Assembly: GCF_027921765.1 (NCBI RefSeq)
Contig: NZ_BSEJ01000014.1
Span: 1-64,000 of the forward strand
DNA: 64,000 bases
Origin: Microbacterium barkeri
GTDB taxonomy: Bacteria; Actinomycetota; Actinomycetes; Actinomycetales; Microbacteriaceae
Direction of reading: 5' to 3'
Shown here in pieces: positions 25,162-33,622 of the stretch. The notes below the pieces were generated by a model. The model worked only from the letters and a program-made list of their open reading frames with translations, made no database searches and was not told the origin of the DNA. The position numbers and the translations under genes were made by a program. The stretch's first letter is position 1. Every line of letters begins with the position of its first letter.

Positions 25162-26484
25162 TCAGAGCTCGGGAGCCTCGGCGTCGTAGGCCCGGAATCG
25201 GGGGTGCGCGCGGACGATCGCGGTCGTGATCGCGACGACGAGCAGCCCGCCGAGCAGCGGCGGGAGCCACGCGCTCCCTGCCTCGCCGAGCCACCCCGAG
25301 GCGGCGGTCGCGAGACCGCCCGCGTAGAGTGCGCCGATGCGCGGGCCGCCCGTCACCACGACGATGAACACGCCCTGCAGGCGACCGCGGATGGCATCGG
25401 GCACGGCGGACTGCAGCATCGTCTGCCGGTAGATCGAGCTGACGTTGTCGGCGGCGCCGGTGCACGCGAGACAGAGCATCGCGATCACGATGAGCGGCAC
25501 GTTCGGGCTGCTCGGCCCGACGTCGCCGGGGCCGAGCCATCCGGCCGCGGCCGCCGCGAGCACGAGGCCGAACACCGCGGTCACGACGCCGAACACCTGG
25601 ATCGCGCGCGTGATCCCCAGGCCGTGGAAGCGGTACGCCGAGATGCGCCCGGAGAAGAGGCTCGACGCGAACGCGCCGACTGCGTTCGCCGCGACGAGCA
25701 GGCCCGTCGTGATCTCTCCGCCGCCGAGGACGATCGCGCCGATCGCGGGGAACAGCGCGAGGGGGTTCCCGAAGGTCATCGCGACGATGTCGAGGAGGAA
25801 CTGGATCCGGATGTTCGGGGCGCGACGCAGGAAGCGCCATCCGTCTGCGAGGGAGGCGAGCCCCGGGCGCGCCGTCGCGCCCTCGGGGCGCAGACGGGGG
25901 AGCGTCCACAGACCGAGGAACAGCGACAGCATGAGGACGACGTCGAGCGTGTAGGTCAGGGGGTAGCCGAAGAGCGCGACGAGGACGCCGCCGAGCGCCG
26001 GCCCCACCATGACCATGATCCCCACGGTGATGCCGTTGAGCGCGGCGGCGGCGGGGATCAGCTCAGCGCCGACGAGGCGCGGCGTGATCGCCATCTTCGT
26101 CGCCGACACGATCGAGTTCGCGGCCGAGTTCACGATCGAGAGCGCGTAGAGCCATCCCGCGTCGATGTGCCCGGTCCACGCGAGCACCGCGAGAAGGGCC
26201 GTCGTGAGCCACGTGGCCGTGGCCGCCGCGAGGGCGACCGTCCGCCGGTCGAACCAGTCGGCGAGCATGCCTCCGTAGAGGCCCGCCACGATCATCGGCG
26301 CGAGGCCTGCCACCGCGATCATCGACACGGCGAACGTCGACCCGGTCAGCTCGTACATGTGCAGCATGACCGCGGTGATCGTGAGCTGCCCGCCGAGCCC
26401 GCCCAGCGTGGATCCGACCCACAAGCGCGCGAACGCGGGGCTCTGCGTCAGGGGACGCAGGTCGAGGAGCACGCGCGAGGACAT
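25162..26484 (-). CDS. MFS transporter (MFS_3 / enterobactin-exporter-like)
   Basis: A 440-residue major facilitator with about twelve hydrophobic helices. The loop 2-3 signature reads [13 protein letters not shown], and [17 protein letters not shown] near the C-terminus is characteristic of the MFS_3/EntS-like group, which exports siderophores, drugs or other small molecules. The start follows a TAGCCT box by 7 nt. It has no adjacent regulator or biosynthetic gene, so the substrate is unknown. Confidence 0.87.
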   Translation of the reverse strand: MSSRVLLDLRPLTQSPAFARLWVGSTLGGLGGQLTITAVMLHMYELTGSTFAVSMIAVAGLAPMIVAGLYGGMLADWFDRRTVALAAATATWLTTALLAVLAWTGHIDAGWLYALSIVNSAANSIVSATKMAITPRLVGAELIPAAAALNGITVGIMVMVGPALGGVLVALFGYPLTYTLDVVLMLSLFLGLWTLPRLRPEGATARPGLASLADGWRFLRRAPNIRIQFLLDIVAMTFGNPLALFPAIGAIVLGGGEITTGLLVAANAVGAFASSLFSGRISAYRFHGLGITRAIQVFGVVTAVFGLVLAAAAAGWLGPGDVGPSSPNVPLIVIAMLCLACTGAADNVSSIYRQTMLQSAVPDAIRGRLQGVFIVVVTGGPRIGALYAGGLATAASGWLGEAGSAWLPPLLGGLLVVAITTAIVRAHPRFRAYDAEAPEL

Positions 26485-26491
26485 CGGGGAG

Positions 26492-26497
26492 AGGCTA
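26492..26497 (-). promoter_or_regulatory. -10 box of the MFS gene
   Basis: TAGCCT on the minus strand, 7 nt before the ATG; divergent from the rpsO promoter at 26526. Confidence 0.55.
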
Positions 26498-26525
26498 TCC
26501 GCTCTTCCGTGCCCCGCGGATGGGG

Positions 26526-26622
26526 TAGACTCTGGTGGTTGCCGTTCGATCGGCCGCGGATGAAGAGAGCTCGCGCATCAGGCGACGGGCGCCGCGCAAC
26601 GAGGAGAGAGGGGATCGAATCT
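26526..26622 (+). promoter_or_regulatory. rpsO promoter and leader
   Basis: TAGACT at 26526-26531 is a good -10 box. The implied ~85-nt leader ends in GAGGAGAGAGGGG before the ATG at 26623. Ribosomal protein S15 commonly represses its own mRNA through leader structure; I see short complementary GC segments but cannot assign a defined motif. Confidence 0.5.
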
Positions 26623-26892
26623 ATGGCTCTGGAAGCAGACGTCAAGAAGGCGATCATCGAAGAGTACGCGACGCACCCCGGTGACACCGGATCCCCCGAG
26701 GTGCAGGTCGCGCTGCTGACGCAGCGCATCAAGGACCTCACCGAGCACCTCAAGGAGCACAAGCACGACCACCACTCGCGTCGTGGCCTGTTCCTGCTCG
26801 TCGGTCAGCGCCGCCGCCTGCTCGGCTACCTCCAGGACATCGACATCGCACGCTACCGTGCGCTGATCGAGCGTCTCGGTCTGCGCCGATAA
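26623..26892 (+). CDS. rpsO: 30S ribosomal protein S15
   Basis: An 89-residue primary 16S rRNA-binding protein of the 30S platform. The sequence is canonical: [50 protein letters not shown] and the final [12 protein letters not shown]. The start is fixed by length and the GAGGAG upstream; the long open frame 5' of it is not coding. In most bacteria rpsO is directly followed by pnp; here about 10 kb intervene. Confidence 0.98.
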   Translation: MALEADVKKAIIEEYATHPGDTGSPEVQVALLTQRIKDLTEHLKEHKHDHHSRRGLFLLVGQRRRLLGYLQDIDIARYRALIERLGLRR

Positions 26893-26924
26893 GGCAGAGC
26901 GCGACCAGCGTTCAATCGTCTTCT

Positions 26925-26956
26925 CGAAGGCCCGTCCCCGGTGGGACGGGCCTTCG
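26925..26956 (+). terminator. rpsO terminator
   Basis: A 14-bp stem (26925-26938 with 26943-26956) closes on CGGT, 32 nt after the rpsO stop and before the converging acyltransferase stop. Confidence 0.8.
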
Positions 26957-26982
26957 CTGTACCCGGGGTCGTACGCGGCGGA

Positions 26983-28110
26983 TCAGGGCTTCGGCCGGCG
27001 TGAGCCGGTCGGGTCGTTCCGTCGGCCGGGGAGCAGGGCAGGGTCCTGGAAGAGCCAGCGGGCGCGCGGCTCGACGAGCGGCCCCGTCAGCCAGCGCACC
27101 GGCCGGGTCGAGAGGAGCACCGTGACCGCGACCGAGAGGATGGCGACTGTCGGCAGCCAGATCCAGGTCGGCTCGAGATCGCGCAGCACGCCGGACTCGC
27201 GGAACGGGTACAGCACGAACGAGTGGAGCAGGTAGACGTACATCGTGTACTGTCCGAGGCGCGTCCAGGGGGTCTGCCGACGGGGGATGAGCACAAAGAA
27301 CGCCGCCGAGAGGACGAGCCCGATCGCGAGCGTCGCGAGGCGCATGGCGCCCGCCCACCAGACGCTGTGCGAGAGCAGATCGACGTACGCGTCGTCGTAG
27401 AAGAACCAGTAGCGCAGCTCCATCTCGCGCCATGTCTCGATTCCGGTCCAGGCGAGCCATCCGTCGATCGCGAACAGGGCGAGCGCGCCCGCGTACGCCC
27501 ACCAGGGGCGGTGGCGCAGGAGGCCGAGCCGCTCGACGATGTCGTGCTCGCGCAGCCACCATCCGAGCACGAAGAAGGGCAGGAAGCCGAGGGTGCGCGA
27601 CAGCGAGAAGGTGCTGTCGACGTTCGGCAGGTATCCGACGCCCACCGAGATGAGCACCGACCACAGGAGCGGCCAGCGCAGCAGGGCGAGGTAGGGCAGC
27701 ACGAGCCGGAAGATGCCGAGCGCGAGCAGGAACCACAGGGTCCACGACGGCTTGGTGAGGTTGGGGTCGACCTGGCCCTCGACGAGCCACTTCGTGAACC
27801 ACCACAGGGCCTCGAAGACGAGGTACGGCAGGAGCACGTCGGTGATGAGGCGCACCATCTGCCGACGAGACGGCGGGTCGGACTTCGAGAAGTAGCCCGA
27901 GATGATCGCGAACGCCGGCATGTGGAAGGCGTAGAACGCGAGGTAGAACGCGTAGGCGACGTCCGAGTCGTAGATGAGGCGCTGGATCGCGTGGCCGAGC
28001 ACGACGAGCACGATGCACGCGAAGCGCGCGTTGTCCCAGAACGGCACGCGCCGCTTCTGCCGGATGGTCCCCGTCGACGCCGTGACCGGCGGCACTGCCT
28101 CGCTCGTCAT
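26983..28110 (-). CDS. Acyltransferase family 3 membrane protein
   Basis: A 375-residue integral membrane acyltransferase with about ten helices. The family entry motif is RVPFWDNARFACIVLVVLGHAIQ, including the catalytic-site histidine in LGH, followed by YAFHMPAFAIISGYF. Relatives O-acetylate or O-acylate surface glycans and lipids. A soluble basic tail ends the protein. The start follows a TAGCGT box by 8 nt. No glycan cluster is directly adjacent, but a glycosyltransferase-SGNH fusion lies ~3 kb away. Confidence 0.87.
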   Translation of the reverse strand: MTSEAVPPVTASTGTIRQKRRVPFWDNARFACIVLVVLGHAIQRLIYDSDVAYAFYLAFYAFHMPAFAIISGYFSKSDPPSRRQMVRLITDVLLPYLVFEALWWFTKWLVEGQVDPNLTKPSWTLWFLLALGIFRLVLPYLALLRWPLLWSVLISVGVGYLPNVDSTFSLSRTLGFLPFFVLGWWLREHDIVERLGLLRHRPWWAYAGALALFAIDGWLAWTGIETWREMELRYWFFYDDAYVDLLSHSVWWAGAMRLATLAIGLVLSAAFFVLIPRRQTPWTRLGQYTMYVYLLHSFVLYPFRESGVLRDLEPTWIWLPTVAILSVAVTVLLSTRPVRWLTGPLVEPRARWLFQDPALLPGRRNDPTGSRRPKP

Positions 28111-28118
28111 CGCGCTCT

Positions 28119-28124
28119 ACGCTA
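28119..28124 (-). promoter_or_regulatory. -10 box of the acyltransferase gene
   Basis: TAGCGT on the minus strand, 8 nt before the ATG. Confidence 0.5.
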
Positions 28125-28192
28125 CCGATGCGCGAGGCCCCCTCGAGGATCCGCGCCGCGGGGAATAGATTCGCTCGGGAGCCGTTGAACCG

Positions 28193-28210
28193 GGTATATT
28201 CACTTGCATG
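28193..28210 (+). promoter_or_regulatory. Promoter/operator of the flavin monooxygenase pair
   Basis: TATATT (about 28194-28199) is a clear -10 box, followed by the perfect palindrome TTGCATGCAA at about 28203-28212, over the expected transcription start. Such dyads are typical MarR- or TetR-type sites. No regulator gene is adjacent. Confidence 0.5.
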
Positions 28211-28252
28211 CAATCGGCGGGCGGGAATCCGCGCGCGGAATCGGAGGATCTG

Positions 28253-29488
28253 GTGAGCGACACGACCTCGTGGAGCGGGATGCAGTTCGGGCTCATGTCC
28301 GTGAGCGACATCACGCGCGACCCCACGACCGGATACACGCCGAGCGAGGCCGAGCGCATCCGCGACGTCATCGCGATCGCGAAGCACGCCGAGGAGGCGG
28401 GGCTCGACGTGTTCGCACTGGGCGAGCACCACAACCCGCCGTTCTTCTCGTCGTCGCCGACGACCACGCTCGCGTACATCGCGGCGCAGACCGAGCGGCT
28501 CATCGTCTCGACCTCGACGACGCTGATCACGACGAACGACCCGGTGCGCATCGCCGAGGACTACGCGATGCTCCAGCACGTGTCGGGCGGTCGCATGGAC
28601 CTCATGATGGGGCGCGGCAACACGGGCCCCGTCTACCCGTGGTTCGGCAAGGACATCCGCCAGGGGCTCCAGCTCGCGATCGAGAACTACAACCTCCTGC
28701 ACCGCCTCTGGACCGAGGACGTCGTCGACTGGGAGGGCGCGTTCCGCACGCCGCTGCAGGGCTTCACGTCCACACCGCGTCCGCTCGACGACGTCAAGCC
28801 ATTCGTGTGGCACGGCTCGATCCGCACGCCCGAGATCGCCGAGCAGGCGGCCTACTACGGCGACGGCTTCTTCGCGAACAACATCTTCTGGCCCAAGGAG
28901 CACTACCAGCGCCTCATCTCGCTGTACCGCCAGCGCTATGCGCACTACGGTCACGGCGCGCCCGAGCAGGCGATCGTGGGGCTCGGCGGCCAGGTGTTCA
29001 TCGCGAGGAACTCGCAGGACGCCGTCCGGCAGTTCCGGCCGTACTTCGACTCGGCGCCGGTGTACGGCAACGGGCCGTCGATGGAGGACTTCACCGAGAT
29101 GACGCCGCTCACGGTCGGCTCTCCGCAGCAGGTCATCGACCGCTACGCGGCGATGCGCGACACGTTCGGCGACTACCAGCGCCAGCTGTTCCTGACCGAC
29201 CACGCCGGGCTCCCGCTCAAGACCGTGCTCGAGCAGATCGACTTCCTCGGCGAGGACGTCGTGCCCGTGCTCCGGAAGGAGCTCGCGCAGAACCGTCCGG
29301 CGAACGTGCCCGACGCCCCGACGCACGCCGCGCGGGTGAAGGCCCGATACGGCGACGCCGAGCCGCGCCAGCCGCGCCCCAACCCGAACCGCGGCGACAA
29401 CGTCACGGGCGGTTCGCCGTATCAGGACACCGACACGGCGTCGAAGCCCGGAGCGGCCTTCGGCGCGGCAGCCCGGAAGGGAGCGTGA
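28253..29488 (+). CDS. LLM-class FMN-dependent luciferase-like monooxygenase
   Basis: A two-component flavin monooxygenase subunit of about 411 residues, TIM-barrel bacterial-luciferase type: MQFGLMSVSD at the first strand, LGEHHNPPFFSSSP, TTLITTNDPVRIAEDYAMLQHVSGGRMDLMMGRGN, and a C-terminal Pro/Asn-rich tail. It resembles the corynebacterial CE1758-type family, which is always paired with an FMN reductase, as here. GTG 28253 has GGAGG 5 nt upstream and is preferred. ATG 28208 is also in frame but lies on the presumed operator and start site. The physiological substrate is unknown. Confidence 0.88.
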   Translation: MSDTTSWSGMQFGLMSVSDITRDPTTGYTPSEAERIRDVIAIAKHAEEAGLDVFALGEHHNPPFFSSSPTTTLAYIAAQTERLIVSTSTTLITTNDPVRIAEDYAMLQHVSGGRMDLMMGRGNTGPVYPWFGKDIRQGLQLAIENYNLLHRLWTEDVVDWEGAFRTPLQGFTSTPRPLDDVKPFVWHGSIRTPEIAEQAAYYGDGFFANNIFWPKEHYQRLISLYRQRYAHYGHGAPEQAIVGLGGQVFIARNSQDAVRQFRPYFDSAPVYGNGPSMEDFTEMTPLTVGSPQQVIDRYAAMRDTFGDYQRQLFLTDHAGLPLKTVLEQIDFLGEDVVPVLRKELAQNRPANVPDAPTHAARVKARYGDAEPRQPRPNPNRGDNVTGGSPYQDTDTASKPGAAFGAAARKGA

Positions 29489-29493
29489 CCGCC

Positions 29494-30135
29494 ATGAGCG
29501 CCACCCGCATCGTCGTCCTCTCGGCCGGCATCTCGGAGCCGTCCTCCACGCGGCTCCTCGCGGACCGGCTCACGCGGACCGTGATCGACGATCTCGCCTC
29601 GCGCGGCGTGGAGACCGACGTCTCCGTCGTCGAGCTGCGCGACCATGCGCACGACATCATGAACGCGATGCTCACCGGCTTCCCGCCGAAGGGCCTCGCG
29701 GAGGTGATGGAGCGGGTCGCGGCGGCCGACGCCCTCATCGCGGTGACGCCGATCTTCTCGACCTCGTACTCGGGCCTCTTCAAGTCGTTCATCGACGTGC
29801 TCGACCGCGAGGCGATCGAGGGCACCCCGGTCCTGCTGGGCGCGACGGCCGGCACGCCGCGGCACTCGCTCGCGATCGACTATGCCATCCGACCGCTGTT
29901 CACCTATCTGCACGCCGAGCCGGTCTCGACCGGGGTGTTCGCCGCCGCCGACGACTGGGGCCAGGGCGCCGACAGCGTGGCGCCGCTCCAGAAGCGCGTC
30001 GACCGCGCCGCGCGCGAGCTCGCCGATGCGGTCGCCGGCCGCACCGCGGTCGAGAGGGTCGATCCCTTCTCGCCCGAGAGCTACCTTGGCGAGGGCGGAT
30101 CGTTCGAGAGCCTTCTCGAGGGCCTCGGGCGCTGA
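29494..30135 (+). CDS. NAD(P)H-dependent FMN reductase
   Basis: A 213-residue flavodoxin-fold reductase that would supply reduced FMN to the upstream monooxygenase. The N-terminal phosphate-binding loop is VVLSAGISEPSSTRLLADRL, followed by TPIFSTSYSGLFKSFIDVLD and LLGATAGTPRHSLAIDYAIRPLF, as in the CE1759-type family. It starts 5 nt after the monooxygenase stop; GGAAGGGAG serves as ribosome site. A GTG at 29485 is an alternative start. The two genes form an operon closed by a terminator. Confidence 0.9.
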   Translation: MSATRIVVLSAGISEPSSTRLLADRLTRTVIDDLASRGVETDVSVVELRDHAHDIMNAMLTGFPPKGLAEVMERVAAADALIAVTPIFSTSYSGLFKSFIDVLDREAIEGTPVLLGATAGTPRHSLAIDYAIRPLFTYLHAEPVSTGVFAAADDWGQGADSVAPLQKRVDRAARELADAVAGRTAVERVDPFSPESYLGEGGSFESLLEGLGR

Positions 30136-30140
30136 CGAGC

Positions 30141-30166
30141 GGGGCCGGCCGCGCGCCGGCCCCTTT
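30141..30166 (+). terminator. Terminator after the FMN reductase gene
   Basis: A 9-bp GGGGCCGGC/GCCGGCCCC stem (30141-30149 with 30155-30163) with a CGCGC loop and a short TTT. The converging DedA gene stop abuts it. Confidence 0.75.
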
Positions 30167-30768
30167 CAGCGCCCGGTCGCGCCGCGCGGCGCGAAGCGGG
30201 CGATGAGCGCGTCGGTGATCCAGCCGAGGACGAGCGCGACCGCGATCGACACGAGCACGGCGACGACGGGCCCACCGGGCACGATCGCGCCGACGGCGGC
30301 GCCGACGAGGGCCTGGTAGGCCGCCCATGCGGTCGCGGCGCCCGCCGCCACCGGCAGGTAGCGCACGGCGGGAATGCGCGTCGCTCCTGCGGTGAGGTTC
30401 ACCGCGAGCCGCGCGAACGGGATGAACCGGACCGTGAAGATCGCGGCCGCAACGTGCGAGCGCAGACGCGTCTGGGCCCACGCGAAGACGCGCTGGAAGC
30501 GCGGATGCCGCATGACGCGCCAGCGCTGGGGGTGGAACGCGCGCCCGAGCGCGTAGCAGGCGGCGTCGCCCGCGAACGCGGCCGCCGCCGCGACGAGGAT
30601 CACGCCCCACAGCGGCGGCCCCGACGGCGTGAACGACACCGAGGCGAGAACCGTCACGGCGATCTCGCCCGGGACGACCACGAGGAACGCGTCGGCGAGC
30701 ACGAGCCCGAACAGCGCCGCGAGCGCCCACGGGTTCGCGGCGAGGGCGGAGACGAACTCGTCGATCAT
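30166..30768 (-). CDS. DedA family (SNARE-associated/VTT domain) membrane protein
   Basis: A 200-residue polytopic membrane protein. DedA hallmarks are visible: a re-entrant region LADAFLVVVPGEIAV, then GDAACYALGRAF and VRFIPFARLAVNLTAGAT, where the Arg in the R-F-x-P motif is conserved in proton-dependent DedA/VTT scramblases. Relatives flip or scramble phospholipids or the undecaprenyl carrier. ATG 30768 begins the family homology and follows a CAGACT box by 6 nt; the upstream open frame is not needed. Confidence 0.87.
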   Translation of the reverse strand: MIDEFVSALAANPWALAALFGLVLADAFLVVVPGEIAVTVLASVSFTPSGPPLWGVILVAAAAAFAGDAACYALGRAFHPQRWRVMRHPRFQRVFAWAQTRLRSHVAAAIFTVRFIPFARLAVNLTAGATRIPAVRYLPVAAGAATAWAAYQALVGAAVGAIVPGGPVVAVLVSIAVALVLGWITDALIARFAPRGATGR

Positions 30769-30774
30769 CCCGGC

Positions 30775-30780
30775 AGTCTG
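30775..30780 (-). promoter_or_regulatory. -10-like box of the DedA gene
   Basis: CAGACT on the minus strand, 6 nt before the ATG. Confidence 0.4.
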
Positions 30781-30808
30781 CTCCGTCGGAGTGAACGCCG
30801 CGCGAACA

Positions 30809-32791
30809 TCAGGGAAGCGGCGGACTCGACAGCTCGCTGCCATCGCCGGTCTGGGCGCGGCGCCCCGCGAGCTCGACGAGTGCGTCGTGCTTCGCGACGA
30901 GGCCGTCGCCCGCTGTCCGCCCGCGCATGCGGCGCCAGACCCAGGGGAGCGCGTGGCGGCGCAGCCATCCGCTCGCGGGCGGCGCGTCGGCGTGCAGCGC
31001 GTCGTCGAGGTCGCCGAGTGCTCCCGCGTCGGGGATGCCGAGCACCTCGGCCGCACGGTACGCGAGGAGCCGGTGGCCTCGCGACCCGAGGTGCACGCGG
31101 TCCTCGGCGTACATCGACAGGTCTCCGAGCTCCGGAAGGGCCTCCACGTCGAGCAGGATGGCCCCGGTCTCGGCTGCGATCCGCCGGATCTCGTGCGCGA
31201 AGGCCGCGAAGCGGCGCGCGAAGATCATCGCGGCGCGGCGACGGGGGAGGAACGGGGTGACGAGGAGCACGTCGGCTCCCGTCGCGCGGATGTCGCGGAC
31301 CACCCGCTCGAGATCGCGCGCGAGGGCGACGGGGTCGGCCCCGTGCCCGACGAGGTCGTTCGCGCCCATGAGGATGGACACGAGGTCGGGGCGCATCGCG
31401 ATCGCGCGGGGGCCCTGCTCGCTCACCAGGTCGCGCACCCGCCGACTGCGCACGGCGAGGTTCGCGTAGCGGAACGGCGTGTCCGCGCCGCTGCGCTGGG
31501 CGAGCAGGGAGGCGAGTCGGTCGGCCCATCCCCGGTACTCGCCCTCGCGCATGCGCGATGTGTCGCACAGGCCCTCGGTGAGCGAGTCGCCCAGGGCGAC
31601 GAAGCTCGACCAGCGCCGCGTCGCAGGCGCCGACGTCGGCGGCAGCGGCCGGGTGGCACCGCGGGCGAGGAGCGCGTCGTCGAAGCGCCGCAGCCGCGCG
31701 GCCTCGGCGTAGTGGCTCACGAGCTGCTCCGTGAGCGCGCTCCAGGTGCGCGCGCGGACGCTCTCGAGCGCCGCCTGGCCGAAGGACCGTCGCTTGGCGT
31801 CGTCGCCGAGGAGGTCCGCGACGCGGGCCCGCAGGTCGTCCAGGTCGCCGGGCCGGTAGAGCCAGCCGTCGACGCTGCTGCGGACGAGGTCGAGCGGCCC
31901 GCCGCGCCCCGTTGCGACGACGGGCACGCCGCTCGCGAGGGCCTCCTGCACCGTCTGGCAGAAGGTCTCGCTCTCGCCGGGGTGCACGAAGACGTCGAAG
32001 CTCGCGAGCGCCTCCGCGAGCTCGTCTCCGCCGAGGAAGCCCGTGAACACCGCCTCCGGCAGCCGCGCTTCGAGCCGTGCGCGCTCGGGGCCGTCGCCCA
32101 CGATCACGAGCCGCGCTCCGGGCAGGTCCGAGAGCACGTGCAGGTCCTCGACCTGCTTCTCCGCCGCGAGACGGCCCACGTAGCCGATGATGCGCTCGCC
32201 GGGGGCGATCCGTGCCCGCCAGGACTCGGAGCGTCGGGCCGGGGAGAACCGGTCGGCGTCGACGCCGCGGCCCCATCGCCAGATCCGGTCCACGCCGAGC
32301 TGCTCGAGCTGCGCCTGAGCGGCCGACGACGGCGCGAGCGTGAGCGTCGAGCGCCGGTGCAGCCGGGCGACGTGATTGGCGGCGGCGGCGGCCGCGCCGG
32401 CGACCCCGTAGCGCTCGGTGTAGGAGACGACGTCGGTCTGGTAGATCGCGACGACCGGGATCCGCAGGGCGTCCGCGGCGACGAGCGCCTGCCATCCGAG
32501 CACGAACGGGGACGCGAGGTGCACGACGTCGGGCCGGAACTCCTCGAGGAGGCGGCGGATCCGCCAGGTCGGCGCGAGGGCGACCCGCACGTCGGGGTAC
32601 GAGGGGAGGGGCATCGACGCGACGAGCGCGGTGCGCGAGCCCAGCGAGTCGGCCTTCTGCCCCGCCGCGCGCGGAGCGATGACGAGGGTCTCGTGGCCCT
32701 GCTCCTCGAGATGGCGCACGACCTGCAGAACGGAGTTCGTGACCCCGTTCATGTGGGGGAGGAAGGATTCCGCGAAGAGTGCGACTCTCAC
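30809..32791 (-). CDS. Fusion of GT4 glycosyltransferase and SGNH/GDSL hydrolase
   Basis: A 660-residue protein with two enzyme domains. Residues 1-370 are a GT4/GT-B glycosyltransferase resembling actinobacterial alpha-mannosyltransferases (MNGVTNSVLQVVRHL, IGYVGRLAAEKQVEDL, HPGESETFCQTVQEALASG). Residues about 395-600 are an SGNH hydrolase: GDSL block at 401-404, GANDL at about 477, and the Asp-x-x-His block DRVHLGSRGH. The frame is continuous through a Pro/Thr-rich linker near 380-393, so it is a real fusion and not adjacent genes. It may glycosylate and deacylate the same envelope glycan or lipid. The start is GTG 32791. Confidence 0.88.
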   Translation of the reverse strand: MRVALFAESFLPHMNGVTNSVLQVVRHLEEQGHETLVIAPRAAGQKADSLGSRTALVASMPLPSYPDVRVALAPTWRIRRLLEEFRPDVVHLASPFVLGWQALVAADALRIPVVAIYQTDVVSYTERYGVAGAAAAAANHVARLHRRSTLTLAPSSAAQAQLEQLGVDRIWRWGRGVDADRFSPARRSESWRARIAPGERIIGYVGRLAAEKQVEDLHVLSDLPGARLVIVGDGPERARLEARLPEAVFTGFLGGDELAEALASFDVFVHPGESETFCQTVQEALASGVPVVATGRGGPLDLVRSSVDGWLYRPGDLDDLRARVADLLGDDAKRRSFGQAALESVRARTWSALTEQLVSHYAEAARLRRFDDALLARGATRPLPPTSAPATRRWSSFVALGDSLTEGLCDTSRMREGEYRGWADRLASLLAQRSGADTPFRYANLAVRSRRVRDLVSEQGPRAIAMRPDLVSILMGANDLVGHGADPVALARDLERVVRDIRATGADVLLVTPFLPRRRAAMIFARRFAAFAHEIRRIAAETGAILLDVEALPELGDLSMYAEDRVHLGSRGHRLLAYRAAEVLGIPDAGALGDLDDALHADAPPASGWLRRHALPWVWRRMRGRTAGDGLVAKHDALVELAGRRAQTGDGSELSSPPLP

Positions 32792-32875
32792 GTGTCCAGG
32801 GTCCCGGGCGCGGGACGCGCGCGGGGCCGACTTCTCCCGACCTTCGCCGGCTGTTCACCTGAGCCGGGCGGCCGT
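32792..32875. other. Interval between the fusion gene and the TetR gene
   Basis: 84 nt between the start of the fusion gene and the stop of the upstream TetR gene. A GACCCT at 6 nt from the GTG (minus strand) is a weak promoter candidate. I see no terminator with a convincing stem. Confidence 0.35.
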
Positions 32876-33490
32876 TCAGCGCGGCGTCACCGATGCCTCC
32901 GACTCCGGTGCGTCGACGAGGATCAGGGCGAGGTAGGCCCGGAGGCCGGCCGTCACGTCGACGTCGGGGTCGAGCAGCCACTGCGTCTGCAGCCCGTCCC
33001 GGATCGCGATGAGCCCGGTCGCCGCGATCGACGGCTCGATCCCCGGGCGGAGTCGGCCCTCCTCGGCGAGCCCACGCAGCTCGTCGGCGTACTGGTCTCG
33101 CAGCGACGCGAACCGGCGGGCGAAGTGCTCGCGCGCGGGGTGGCCCTCGGTGACGGACTCGCCGCACAGCACGGTGTAGAGCTCGGGGAGCCCGTGGTGC
33201 CGCGCGTTGAGATCCGCCTGCGCGAGGACGTCGTCGGGGAAGGACAGCCCTGCCGGCGGCTTGTCCACCGCGTCCCGCTGGTCGAGGACCGCGAGGAGGA
33301 GGTCGCGCTTCCGGGGGAAGTAGTGGAGCAGGCTCGTCTGCGACACGCCGATGCGGTCGGCGATGTCCTGGAGCGACCCGGCGAGATAGCCCTTGGCGGC
33401 GAAGACCTCGAGCGCGGCGTCGACGATCGCGCGGCGTCGCTCGGCCGATCGCGCATACGGGCCGCGCTTGCGCGGAACATCCTCGTCCAT
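32876..33490 (-). CDS. TetR-family transcriptional regulator
   Basis: A 204-residue repressor with an N-terminal TetR helix-turn-helix (RRRAIVDAALEVFAAKGYLAGSLQDIADRIG-type, then SQTSLLHYFPRKRDLL) and a C-terminal ligand-binding region with LIAIRDGLQTQWLLDP, a pattern found in regulators next to sugar ABC systems. It is divergent from the ABC operon, with an 18-bp palindrome between the two starts. That placement suggests it controls both itself and the transporter. Confidence 0.92.
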   Translation of the reverse strand: MDEDVPRKRGPYARSAERRRAIVDAALEVFAAKGYLAGSLQDIADRIGVSQTSLLHYFPRKRDLLLAVLDQRDAVDKPPAGLSFPDDVLAQADLNARHHGLPELYTVLCGESVTEGHPAREHFARRFASLRDQYADELRGLAEEGRLRPGIEPSIAATGLIAIRDGLQTQWLLDPDVDVTAGLRAYLALILVDAPESEASVTPR

Positions 33491-33496
33491 GTCGGA

Positions 33497-33502
33497 ATGC
33501 TA
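33497..33502 (-). promoter_or_regulatory. -10 box of the TetR gene
   Basis: TAGCAT on the minus strand, 6 nt before the ATG. Confidence 0.55.
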
Positions 33503-33518
33503 GACCGGCGCCACGAAT

Positions 33519-33536
33519 TTCGAGTACGTACTCGAA
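33519..33536. promoter_or_regulatory. Perfect 18-bp TetR-type operator
   Basis: TTCGAGTACGTACTCGAA is fully palindromic. It lies 17 nt upstream of the TetR -10 box and 8 nt upstream of TAGCTT (33545-33550), the probable -10 box of the ABC operon. Bound repressor would block both promoters. Confidence 0.8.
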
Positions 33537-33622
33537 TCCTGTGGTAGCTTCGTCGCCACGCGGGCGCACGGCTCGCACGGACCACGCCGACGTGGCCGCT
33601 TTCACAGAGACGTGGAGGTCAG

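Noticed and set aside
27432..27445. Further copy of the 51-nt element (TGTCTCGATTCC)
   Set aside because: Only the first ten or so bases match, there is no GAGACA end, and it lies inside the acyltransferase coding sequence.
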